Shown here piece by piece: positions 26,367 through 34,134 of a DNA stretch of 64,000 nucleotides. A model generated the notes under the pieces. The model searched no databases. It was not told the DNA's origin and worked only from the letters and a program-made list of their open reading frames with translations. How positions within the stretch are numbered: position 1 is the stretch's first letter; every line of letters begins with the position of its first letter. Both the position numbers and the translations under genes were made by a program. The stretch is from Actinomadura rudentiformis (GTDB taxonomy: Bacteria > Actinomycetota > Actinomycetes > Streptosporangiales > Streptosporangiaceae): contig NZ_WBMT01000007.1 in NCBI RefSeq assembly GCF_008923185.1, positions 248,001 through 312,000 on the forward strand, given 5' to 3'.

Positions 26367-27026
26367 TTGCCGCAAGCCGGGGGGCAGGGCGGCAGCGTCG
26401 CTGATGCGCGGCCGGGCGCGCGCCGCCGGAGACCGGTGCCCACGCCGCATGCTCCGGCGGCGCTGGCGGCGGGCCGCGCCAACGGCGCGAGCGCCGCCGC
26501 TCTTGACCTGGACGGCCAGACCGTTCGAATCGACGAGACCGTATACGAGCTGGGGCCGCTGGTGAAGGGGACTCCTAGGTCCGAAGCGAGCAAGCGCCGG
26601 GTGGTGCTTCCGGGGCTGATCATCCCGGAGCTGCGAGCGCACGTGCAGGAGTACTCCGCGCCGGGTCCTGCCGGTTTCGTGTTCGTCGGGGTTAAGGGCG
26701 GTCAGCTCCGGCGCAGCAACTTCTCCAAGCATTGGGCCAGGGCGTTGGACAAGGCTGGGCTGCCAATCGGAGAGATCCACGTGCATGACCTTCGGCACAC
26801 GGGCAACACGTACGCGGCGGAGTCCGGCGCCTCGCTGGGCGAGTTGATGAACCGGATGGGGCACTCGTCAACCCGGGCCGCCCAGGTCTATCTGCACGCG
26901 CGGCGCGAGCGTGACAAGGAGATCGCCTCGACGCTGGACAAGATGGCCAAGCGGGAGCTGAAGCGGAGCAAGAAGAAGGGCGCCAGGAAGAAGCCCAAGG
27001 GCACGGCTGAGGCATCGGGCACGTAG
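26367..27026 (+). pseudogene. C-terminal half of a tyrosine integrase
   Basis: From about 26500 the protein reads as an integrase catalytic domain: ALDLDGQTVRI, EASKRRVVLPGLIIPELRAH, then HDLRHTGNTYAAESG (His and Arg of the active site), MGHSS and the tyrosine in AAQVYLHA, with a Lys-rich tail. The first catalytic Arg (usually in an LRWGE-like motif) and the N-terminal half are missing; the preceding part is low-complexity. It stops 81 bases from the tRNA-Gly gene. It is probably inactive. Confidence 0.75.
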
Positions 27027-27106
27027 CGGGCACGGCGGCGGTGAGGTGGCCTCTTACGAAGAAAGCCCCGGGCTTGGGATCATGTCCCTGGCCTGGGCCT
27101 TCGTGT

Positions 27107-27153
27107 GTGGAGCGAGTGACGGGAATCGAACCCGCGCTACCAGCTTGGGAAGC
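27107..27153. repeat. right attachment-site copy within tRNA-Gly (47-bp direct repeat)
   Basis: Identical to 25133-25179. It covers the tRNA from the anticodon stem to the CCA end plus one flanking base and keeps the tRNA gene intact. Confidence 0.85.
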
Positions 27154-27181
27154 TGGAGTTCTGCCATTGAACTACACTCGC
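27108..27181 (-). tRNA. tRNA-Gly (anticodon CCC)
   Basis: 74 nt including an encoded CCA. The acceptor stem is GCGAGTG/CACTCGC, the anticodon stem CCAGC/GCTGG encloses TTCCCAA (anticodon CCC, reading GGG codons), and the T-arm is GCGGG-TTCGATT-CCCGT with one wobble pair. Its 3' half is the integration site of the neighbouring island. Confidence 0.95.
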
Positions 27182-27290
27182 GCGGGCCGTCGGTGGGACG
27201 GCCGCTTGGTCATGGTACCGGAATCCGGGCGGTTGGGGAGACGGGGTGTGGTGGGCGCGCGTGGGGGCTCGGCACGGTAGCTTTTCTGGC

Positions 27291-27866
27291 GTGCTGCTCT
27301 CCGATCGCGATATCAGGTCCGAGCTCGAGTCCGGGCGGGTCAAGATCGACCCGTACGAGCCGGGCATGGTTCAGCCGTCCAGCGTTGATGTGCGGTTGGA
27401 TCGGTACTTCAGGGTCTTCGAGAATCACAAGTACCCGCACATCGACCCGGCCATCGAGCAGAGCGATCTGACTCGGTTGGTGGAGGTGGAGTCGGACGAG
27501 GCGTTCGTGCTCCATCCGGGAGAGTTCGTGCTCGCCTCTACGTATGAGGTCTTCGGGTTGCCGGAGGATCTGGCTGCGAGGCTGGAGGGGAAGTCGAGTC
27601 TGGGGCGGCTGGGGTTGCTGACGCACTCGACGGCGGGGTGGATCGATCCTGGGTTCAGCGGGCATGTGACATTGGAGCTTTCGAATGTCGCGACGTTGCC
27701 GATCAAGCTGTGGCCGGGGATGAAGATCGGACAGATGTGCCTGTTCCGGACCAGCTCGCCGGCTGAGTTCCCTTACGGGTCGGAGCGGTACGGGTCGCGG
27801 TACCAGGACCAGCGGGGGCCGACGCCGTCGCGGAGCTTCCTCAACTTTCACCGTACGAAGGTGTGA
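27291..27866 (+). CDS. dcd: dCTP deaminase
   Basis: 191-residue enzyme that deaminates dCTP on the path to dTTP; actinobacterial members can be bifunctional and also cleave the product to dUMP, which I do not test here. The GTG at 27291 gives the usual start ([20 protein letters not shown]). The active-site block [20 protein letters not shown] and the C-terminal ...[19 protein letters not shown] are typical. Length matches the family. Its stop overlaps the GTG of the next gene (GTGA). Confidence 0.95.
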   Translation: MLLSDRDIRSELESGRVKIDPYEPGMVQPSSVDVRLDRYFRVFENHKYPHIDPAIEQSDLTRLVEVESDEAFVLHPGEFVLASTYEVFGLPEDLAARLEGKSSLGRLGLLTHSTAGWIDPGFSGHVTLELSNVATLPIKLWPGMKIGQMCLFRTSSPAEFPYGSERYGSRYQDQRGPTPSRSFLNFHRTKV

Positions 27867-28369
27867 AATCGCTGCTGAGGCGCTACGACCCCGGGGTCAG
27901 GTGGCGACCTTGGGGGTGGGTGCTCACTAACGGGGCCGTCGTGCGCTGGGACGGCTCTGTGAAGGGTGACGAGCTGCTTCAGCGGGGGTTGGACCATCAC
28001 CTGCGGGGGGTGGTCGAGGACGATCTTGAAGATCTGCTGCGGGTTTTCTTGGCGGGTGTCTTGCTTCCGGCGGAGCTCGCATTGGCGCTCGACCTGCCCG
28101 GGGTGGTGATCCGGGAGGACCGGGGGCTGGGGCTCTTCTGGTTCGACAATGATGATCCGGATCTGACCGTCACGGCGCAGGCGGCGACGGAAGTGCCGCT
28201 CGCGGTGGCGTTGCGGCCGCCCATATATGTCGTCGGGATCGACGATGCCAGGGGCGCTTCGGAGGAGTCGGCGACGAGGGCGTTCGAGCTGGCCAGGGGG
28301 CTGGGTGGAACGATCGTGGACCGGTATGGATTTCTGGTCACCGAGGTGAGCCAGGTCACCAAAAGATGA
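27863..28369 (+). CDS. hypothetical protein (168 aa) coupled to dcd
   Basis: 168-residue cytosolic protein with a GTG start overlapping the dcd stop (GTGA), so its translation is coupled. The sequence is a mix of helices and strands ([61 protein letters not shown]). I do not recognise a family or catalytic motif; it resembles small alpha/beta accessory proteins seen in actinomycetes. Confidence 0.6.
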   Translation: MKSLLRRYDPGVRWRPWGWVLTNGAVVRWDGSVKGDELLQRGLDHHLRGVVEDDLEDLLRVFLAGVLLPAELALALDLPGVVIREDRGLGLFWFDNDDPDLTVTAQAATEVPLAVALRPPIYVVGIDDARGASEESATRAFELARGLGGTIVDRYGFLVTEVSQVTKR

Positions 28370-28512
28370 AACATCTGCTGAACGCAGGTAGTTTCGGTTG
28401 CCGCAAAGCGTTGGCATCCGGTTGACGCTCCCATTACTTCGTCGGATGCCTCCCGGGAACGGCTTGTTTCCGCGTGCCAGGTGGTGTGTTCGCGGAGACC
28501 CGAAAGGAGACC

Positions 28513-29736
28513 GTGTCCATACTGCGCGCGGAAAACGTAACCAAGTTGTTCGGCCGGAGGACGGCTGAGGCGGCCCGGAAGATCGGATCGGGGGCCGACA
28601 TTGGCGATCTCGGTGTCACGGCCGCTGTGGTGGAGGTCTCGTTCGAGGTCCATCAGGGTGAGATCTTCGTGGTCATGGGACTGTCCGGGTCCGGGAAGTC
28701 CACCCTGATCAGGATGCTCAACGGCCTGCTGGAGCCTACGTCGGGCAAGATTCTGATCGACGGCACTGATCTTACGTCGTTGCCACCGAAGCCCCTTAGG
28801 GAGTTGAGGCAAAAGAAGGTCAGCATGGTCTTCCAGCACTTCGCCCTGTTCCCCCACAGGACGGTGCTGGAGAACGCGGCGTACGCCCTGGAAGTGCAGA
28901 ACGTGCCCAAGCGGGAACGGCTGGAAAAAGCCACGGAGTATCTGCGTCTGGTCGGGCTTGAGGGCTGGGGCGATCGGTTCCCGGACGAGCTGTCGGGCGG
29001 CATGCAGCAGCGGGTGGGCATCGCCCGCGCCTTGACCGCGGGCACTGAGATCCTGCTCATGGACGAGGCGTTCAGCGCCCTCGACCCGCTCATCCGGCGG
29101 GAGATGCAGGAGCTCTTGCTGGAGCTGCAGAGCGAGCTCGGCAAGACGATCGTGTTCATCACGCATGACCTGAACGAGGCGATGCGGCTGGGCGACCGGA
29201 TCGCGATGCTCCGGGACGGGCGCGTCATGCAGATCGGGACCGCCGAGGAGATCCTTACCGATCCGGCGAACGACTATGTCGCCCAGTTCGTGGCGGACGT
29301 GGACCGTACGCGGGTGCTCACGGCGAGCTCGGTGATGGAGAAGCCGCTGTCGATCGTCGATCCTGGGAACGGTCCAAGGGCCGCGGTCCGGGCCATGAGA
29401 GAGAACCAGACCGCCGGCGCGTTCGTCGTCGGACGGGACCGCAGGCTGATCGGGGCTGTGTACGCCGAGCAGGCCGCGCAGGCGGTTCGGGACGGTGCCG
29501 GCTCGCTGGACGGGCTGGTCGAACAGCTGGAGGTGGTCAGCCCCGACACCCCGTTGGCGGAGCTGTTCAGCCGGAGTGCGGAGAGCGCGCTGCCGGTGCC
29601 CGTCACGGACGGGGCCGGGCGGCTGCTCGGCGTCATCCCTCGGGTCACGCTCCTGGCCGCGCTCGGCAATCTGAACGGTTCGACCGGCGAGCTGCCCGAG
29701 CTCGACACCGACGAGGAGGTGATGACCAGTGCGTAA
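28513..29736 (+). CDS. proV: glycine betaine/proline-type ABC transporter ATPase
   Basis: 407-residue ATP-binding subunit of an osmoprotectant importer (OpuA/ProU type). The GTG at 28513 follows AAAGGAG. Motifs: Walker A GLSGSGKST, Q-loop FQHFALFPHRTV, signature LSGGMQQR, Walker B ILLMDEAFSALD and H-loop FITHD. The N-terminal insertion with AARKIG is typical of ProV, and the C-terminal 130 residues form a CBS-like pair. It overlaps the fused permease/binding gene by 8 bases. Uptake of glycine betaine, choline or proline betaine is expected. Confidence 0.92.
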   Translation: MSILRAENVTKLFGRRTAEAARKIGSGADIGDLGVTAAVVEVSFEVHQGEIFVVMGLSGSGKSTLIRMLNGLLEPTSGKILIDGTDLTSLPPKPLRELRQKKVSMVFQHFALFPHRTVLENAAYALEVQNVPKRERLEKATEYLRLVGLEGWGDRFPDELSGGMQQRVGIARALTAGTEILLMDEAFSALDPLIRREMQELLLELQSELGKTIVFITHDLNEAMRLGDRIAMLRDGRVMQIGTAEEILTDPANDYVAQFVADVDRTRVLTASSVMEKPLSIVDPGNGPRAAVRAMRENQTAGAFVVGRDRRLIGAVYAEQAAQAVRDGAGSLDGLVEQLEVVSPDTPLAELFSRSAESALPVPVTDGAGRLLGVIPRVTLLAALGNLNGSTGELPELDTDEEVMTSA

Positions 29737-31495
29737 GATCCCTCTCGGCGACTGGGTGAACGACGCCATCGGCTACCTGACCGACCACGGCCGGCCGGTG
29801 TTCGACGCGATCAGTGACGCGGTCAGCGGCTTGGTCGGCGGGCTGGAGTCGGTGCTCGCCGGCCCGCCCGCGCTGGCCATGGCCGGCATCGTCGCGGTGC
29901 TGGGGTGGTGGCTGCGCGGCCCGCTGTTCGCGGTGCTGAGCTTCCTCGGCCTGGCGCTCATCGACAACCTCGGCGAGTGGGAATCGGCGATGTCGACACT
30001 GGCGTTGGTGCTGGTGGCGAGCATCGCGGCACTGGTCATCGGGGTGCCGCTCGGCATCCTGGCGGCGCGCAGGCCGGGTGTGGCGACGGTGGTCCAGCCG
30101 GTGCTGGACTTCATGCAGACGATGCCCGCCTTCGTCTACCTGATCCCGGCGATCTTCTTCTTCGGGGTCGGCGAGGTGCCCGGCGTCATCGCGACCGTGA
30201 TCTTCGCGCTTCCTCCGGGAGTGCGCCTCACGCAGCTGGGCATCGGCCAAGTCGACAAGGAGATGGTGGAGGCCGCCGACGCGTTCGGCACCCCGCCCGG
30301 CCGCACCCTGACCCGGGTGCAGCTCCCGCTGGCGCTGGGCACCATCATGACCGGCGTCAACCAGGTGATCATGCTGTCGCTGTCCATGGTCGTCATCGCC
30401 GGCATGGTCGGCGCGGGCGGTCTGGGCGGCGAGGTGTTCGGCGCGATCACGCAGCTGGACGTCGGCCGCGGCTTCGAGGCGGGGCTCTCGGTGGTCATCC
30501 TGGCCATCACCCTGGACCGGCTGACCGGCGCGCTCGGCGTCAGGCTGAGCCCAGTGACGCGTGCCCGCTCCGCGGCGGCGACCACCACTCGCGGCTGGCA
30601 GGGGGCACTGCACTACCGGCCACGGCCCGCGTTCGCGCTGGCGGGCGTTCTTGTGCTGGCGCTGGTCTCGGCCGGGTTCGGCCTGACCGGCGGCGACCAG
30701 GGGCAGGACGGCAAGAAGCAGCTGACCATCGGCTACATCCCGTGGGACGAGGACATCGCCGTCAGCTATCTCTGGAAGGGCGAACTGGAGAAGCGCGGCT
30801 ACTCCGTCAAGCTCCAGCAGGTCGACGCGGGGCCTCTCTACTCGGGCCTCGCCGCCGGTCAGATCGACCTCTTCCTCGACGCCTGGCTCCCTGCCACCCA
30901 CGCCGACTACTACGCCAAGTACAAGAGCAAGATGGAGGACCTCGGCACCTGGTACGACAACGCCAGCATGCAACTCGCCGTCCCCAAGGACGACCCGGCC
31001 AACAGCGTCGCCGACCTGGCCGCCGACCCCGGGCGCTACAAGGGCCGGATCATCGGCATCGAGCCCAGCGCGGGCGAGATGAAGATCGTCAAGGACAAGG
31101 TCATGCCCGGGTACGGCCTGGACGGCAAGTTCAAGCTCATCCAGGGCAGCACTCCCGCGATGCTGGCCGAGCTCACCCGTGCGACGAGCGCCAAGCAGCC
31201 GATCGTGGTGACGTTGTGGAAGCCGCACTGGGCGTACTCCAAGTTCCCGATCAAGCCGCTGGCCGACCCGAAGGGCACCTTCGGCTCCACCGAGAAGCTC
31301 CACATGCTCGCCCGGCAGGGCTTCAGCAAGGACTTCCCGGAGCTGACCGGCTGGTTGAAAAAGTTCCAGATGGCCGACCAGCAGCTGTTCCCGCTGGAAG
31401 ACCTGATCATGAACAAGTACAAGGGTCAGGAGGCCAAAGCCGTGGAGGAGTGGACCAAGGCCAATCCCGACTTCATGAAGAAGATCACCGGCTGA
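29729..31495 (+). CDS. fused ABC permease and substrate-binding protein (ProW-ProX type)
   Basis: 588-residue fusion. Residues about 50-290 are the ProW-like permease with multiple helices and the EAA loop (MVEAADAFGTPPGRTLTRVQ). A further helix (about 307-327) leads to an extracellular OpuAC-type binding domain (LTIGYIPWDEDIAVSYLWK ... WKPHWAYSKFPIKPLAD), whose Trp and Tyr residues fit the aromatic box for quaternary amines. The GTG start has GAGGAGG upstream and lies inside the end of the ATPase gene. Permease-binding protein fusions of this kind are known in the OpuA family. A strong terminator follows. Confidence 0.92.
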   Translation: MRKIPLGDWVNDAIGYLTDHGRPVFDAISDAVSGLVGGLESVLAGPPALAMAGIVAVLGWWLRGPLFAVLSFLGLALIDNLGEWESAMSTLALVLVASIAALVIGVPLGILAARRPGVATVVQPVLDFMQTMPAFVYLIPAIFFFGVGEVPGVIATVIFALPPGVRLTQLGIGQVDKEMVEAADAFGTPPGRTLTRVQLPLALGTIMTGVNQVIMLSLSMVVIAGMVGAGGLGGEVFGAITQLDVGRGFEAGLSVVILAITLDRLTGALGVRLSPVTRARSAAATTTRGWQGALHYRPRPAFALAGVLVLALVSAGFGLTGGDQGQDGKKQLTIGYIPWDEDIAVSYLWKGELEKRGYSVKLQQVDAGPLYSGLAAGQIDLFLDAWLPATHADYYAKYKSKMEDLGTWYDNASMQLAVPKDDPANSVADLAADPGRYKGRIIGIEPSAGEMKIVKDKVMPGYGLDGKFKLIQGSTPAMLAELTRATSAKQPIVVTLWKPHWAYSKFPIKPLADPKGTFGSTEKLHMLARQGFSKDFPELTGWLKKFQMADQQLFPLEDLIMNKYKGQEAKAVEEWTKANPDFMKKITG

Positions 31496-31539
31496 TCGGC
31501 CCCCGGCGTACGCGCTGAAGGCCGACTTCCGGCATACGT

Positions 31540-31581
31540 GCTGAAGGCCGCTCGGACCCCCCGGTCCGGGCGGCCTTCAGC
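31540..31581 (+). terminator. strong hairpin terminator of the ABC operon
   Basis: Nineteen-bp stem (GCTGAAGGCCGC...GCGGCCTTCAGC arms with one T-G wobble) and a CCCC loop, 45 bases after the permease stop. Confidence 0.85.
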
Positions 31582-31710
31582 CATTCCCAGCCGGGCAACG
31601 GAACGGTAACGATCTTCTCGACCCGCCCTCCGCGCCACGTGATCATCGCAGTAGCGTCCGTTCCCGCAAACGATCTTGATCTTCGACGCCCCCGAAGGGA
31701 ACCGCCGCCC

Positions 31711-32859
31711 ATGCGTCGACTCACCGCCACCTTCACCGCCACCCTCGCGTTCGCCGCCGTCACCGCCTGCTCCGCCGCGACTCCCAGCCAGGAAGGCTCG
31801 CTCGCCGGCGCCCGATCAAGCACAGGCACCCGATCAGGAACAGGCGGCAAGGCCACGGCGCTCGCGGGCAAGCTGCGCACCACCGCCAAGCAGGCGTTCG
31901 TCGGCGCCCGCGGCCCCGAGCAGCTGAACGGCCCCAATCTGCAGCCGATCTGGGGCGCGGACGACCCCGGCACCTGGGGCCAGGACACCTACGACCAGAT
32001 CAAGGCCAAGGGCTTCACCGCGGTCCGGATGGTGCTCTTCTGGGACGACTTCGAGCCGAGCAAGGGCCGCTGGAACGAGACCGCGTTCAGCACTCTCTCC
32101 ACCGCCCTCAACCGCGCCAAGGCCGCCGGCCTCTATGTGGTCTTTGACTGCGTGCACCTCGTCGGCACGCCCGAGGGCCAGTCGCGCGTACCCGCGTGGG
32201 CCCAGACCGCCGACGGCATGGGCGCGGTCGCGGCCAACGGCCTGGGTTTCCTCCAGCAACTGGCCACCCGCTTCGGCGCCAACGAGGCGCTCGCCGCCTA
32301 CGACCCGGTGAACGAGCCGTACCGCTGGCCGGTTGACCACAAGAGCGTCCTCGCCGACTACACCAAGATCATTAACGCCATCCGCGCCAAGGACACCAGG
32401 ACCAGCATCATGATCGAGCCGACCTACGGCGACGCCAAGGTGCCGGACGCCGACCTCGCCGGGCTCACCCCGGCGAACCGCACCAATCTGATCTGGTCGT
32501 TCCACGACTACTACGTCGGCGGCAAGGGCGAGGGCTACAACTCCAACGGCATCGGCGTCACCCCCAACGCCTCCGACGGCGACACCGGTTACGACCCCGC
32601 TCACAAGGCCGACCTCGCCGCCCACCTCCAGGTGCAGATCAACACGGCGACCAAGGCCGGCATGCCGGTGTGGATCGGCGAGTTCGGGATCGGCGCCGGC
32701 ACGTCCGGCCACGACCAGTTCATCAAGGACAAGGTCGCCCTCTACAAGTCCAAAGGCATTGGCTACTCCTGGTGGGAGTACAAGGACAACGCGGGCGCCT
32801 TCAGCATGATCAATCACGAGGACGATTCCTGGAAGCCCTGGGTCGGCCTTCTCTTCTGA
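31711..32859 (+). CDS. GH5-family glycoside hydrolase lipoprotein
   Basis: 382-residue putative cellulase-like enzyme, exported and lipid-anchored: the N-terminus ends in a lipobox (AAVTAC, Cys near 21), followed by a Ser/Thr/Gly-rich linker. The catalytic domain has the GH5 acid/base Glu in YDPVNEPYRW and the nucleophile Glu in VWIGEFGIG, plus WDDFEP and HDYYVG. The ATG at 31711 follows GAAGGGAACC. The next gene is a close paralogue 11 bases downstream. The substrate (beta-glucan, cellulose or mannan) cannot be told. Confidence 0.88.
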   Translation: MRRLTATFTATLAFAAVTACSAATPSQEGSLAGARSSTGTRSGTGGKATALAGKLRTTAKQAFVGARGPEQLNGPNLQPIWGADDPGTWGQDTYDQIKAKGFTAVRMVLFWDDFEPSKGRWNETAFSTLSTALNRAKAAGLYVVFDCVHLVGTPEGQSRVPAWAQTADGMGAVAANGLGFLQQLATRFGANEALAAYDPVNEPYRWPVDHKSVLADYTKIINAIRAKDTRTSIMIEPTYGDAKVPDADLAGLTPANRTNLIWSFHDYYVGGKGEGYNSNGIGVTPNASDGDTGYDPAHKADLAAHLQVQINTATKAGMPVWIGEFGIGAGTSGHDQFIKDKVALYKSKGIGYSWWEYKDNAGAFSMINHEDDSWKPWVGLLF

Positions 32860-32870
32860 CCAATGAACGG

Positions 32871-34049
32871 ATGCTCATGCACCGCATAGTCATATCCCTT
32901 GCAGGCACTGCGGCCCTCGCGGTCACGGCAACCGCCTGCTCAGGCACCGAACGCTCGACCGGCCTCACCGCCGCCGAGGCCGGTCCAGCCACCCACGCCA
33001 CCCAGGTCACCCGTGAGGCGCCAGCGGCTCAGGCAGCCCCGGCGGCTCAGGCGCTCAGCAAACTGCACGCCACCGCCAAGGATGCCTTCGTCCTCCCCAA
33101 CGGCAAGGCCGTACGGCTGAACGGCCCGAACCTGCAGCCGATCTGGGACAAGAACTCCTCCGACACCTGGAAGCAGGCCACCTACAACGCCATCAAGGCC
33201 AAGGGCTTCAAGGGCGTACGGATGGTCCTCTTCTGGGACGACTTCGAGCCGCGCAAGGGCGTCTGGAACGAGAAGGCCTTCAAGACGCTCTCCACGGCCC
33301 TCGCCCGCGCCAAGGCCGCGGGCCTCTACGTCGTGCTCGACTGCGTCCATCTGTACGGCAAGCCCGAGGGCCAGTCCCGCGTGCCCACCTGGGCCCGCAA
33401 GGCCGACGGCATGGGTGCGGTCGCGGCGAACGGCCTGCGTTTCCTCCAGCAGCTCGCGACCCGCTACGGCAAGAACCCGGCGCTCGCAGCCTACGATCCG
33501 GTGAACGAGCCGTACCGCTGGCCGGTTGACCACAAGAGCGTCCTCGCCGACTACACCAAGATCGTCAACGCCATCCGCGCCAAGGACTCCAAGACCACCA
33601 TCGTCCTGGAGCCGACCTACGGCGACGCGAAGGTCCCGGTCTCCGCGTTCACCTCGTTCAAGCCCGCCAAACGCACGAATCTCGTCTGGTCGATCCACGA
33701 CTACTACGTGGGGAACGCGGGTGCGGGCTACGACCGTAACGGCATCGGCACCTCGCCGAACGCCTCGGACGGAAAGACCGGCTACAAGCCCGCCAACAAG
33801 GCCAATCTGGCCAAGCACCTGAACGTCCAGATCGCCATGGCCAAGTCGGTCAAGCTGCCGATCTGGATCGGCGAGTTCGGCATCGGCGCGCGCGCAGCAG
33901 GCCACGACCAGTTCATCAAGGACAAGGTCGCCCTCTACAAGTCCAAGGGCATCGGCTACTCCTGGTGGGAGTACCAGGACGGCAGCGGCGCGTTCAGCAT
34001 GATCAACGCTAACGGCTCCTGGAAGCCCTGGGCCACCTGGGTCCGCTGA
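32871..34049 (+). CDS. GH5-family glycoside hydrolase lipoprotein, tandem paralogue
   Basis: 392-residue paralogue of the preceding gene with the same order: lipobox (TATAC near 20-25), Ala/Thr-rich linker, then a GH5 catalytic domain with the conserved YDPVNEPYRW and IWIGEFGIG glutamates. Long stretches are identical between the two (for example GPNLQPIW, WPVDHKSVLADYTK and SKGIGYSWWEY), so they arose by duplication. The start may be ATG 32871 or 32877. They probably share a transcript that ends at the hairpin past 34062. Confidence 0.86.
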   Translation: MLMHRIVISLAGTAALAVTATACSGTERSTGLTAAEAGPATHATQVTREAPAAQAAPAAQALSKLHATAKDAFVLPNGKAVRLNGPNLQPIWDKNSSDTWKQATYNAIKAKGFKGVRMVLFWDDFEPRKGVWNEKAFKTLSTALARAKAAGLYVVLDCVHLYGKPEGQSRVPTWARKADGMGAVAANGLRFLQQLATRYGKNPALAAYDPVNEPYRWPVDHKSVLADYTKIVNAIRAKDSKTTIVLEPTYGDAKVPVSAFTSFKPAKRTNLVWSIHDYYVGNAGAGYDRNGIGTSPNASDGKTGYKPANKANLAKHLNVQIAMAKSVKLPIWIGEFGIGARAAGHDQFIKDKVALYKSKGIGYSWWEYQDGSGAFSMINANGSWKPWATWVR

Positions 34050-34061
34050 CGGAAGCCGAAA

Positions 34062-34095
34062 ACGCCCCGGCGATCCACCAGGATCACCGGGGCGT
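34062..34095. terminator. bidirectional terminator between GH5 and Fe-S genes
   Basis: Fifteen-bp stem with one mismatch (ACGCCCCGG.GATCC / GGATC.CCGGGGCGT) and an ACCA loop, between two convergent genes. Confidence 0.8.
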
Positions 34096-34134
34096 CACCC
34101 ATTCAGGCCGAAGACCGAAGGCCCTACTCGGCTG

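Larger units (their letters stand above)
25133..27153. mobile_element. remnant genomic island inserted in tRNA-Gly, carrying a toxin-antitoxin pair
   Basis: The 47-bp direct repeats at both ends are 1,974 bases apart. Between them lie a 10-bp repeat array, an antitoxin/PIN toxin pair and a half-integrase whose 3' end points at the tRNA copy, the standard arrangement for tRNA-targeted elements. No replication or transfer gene remains. The element is probably fixed because the integrase lacks its N-terminal half and first catalytic Arg. Confidence 0.75.

Noticed and set aside
29645..31303. 552-codon antisense frame opposite the permease/binding-protein fusion
   Set aside because: Shadow composition (Asp, His, Gln, Arg rich), no motif; the sense gene is unambiguous.
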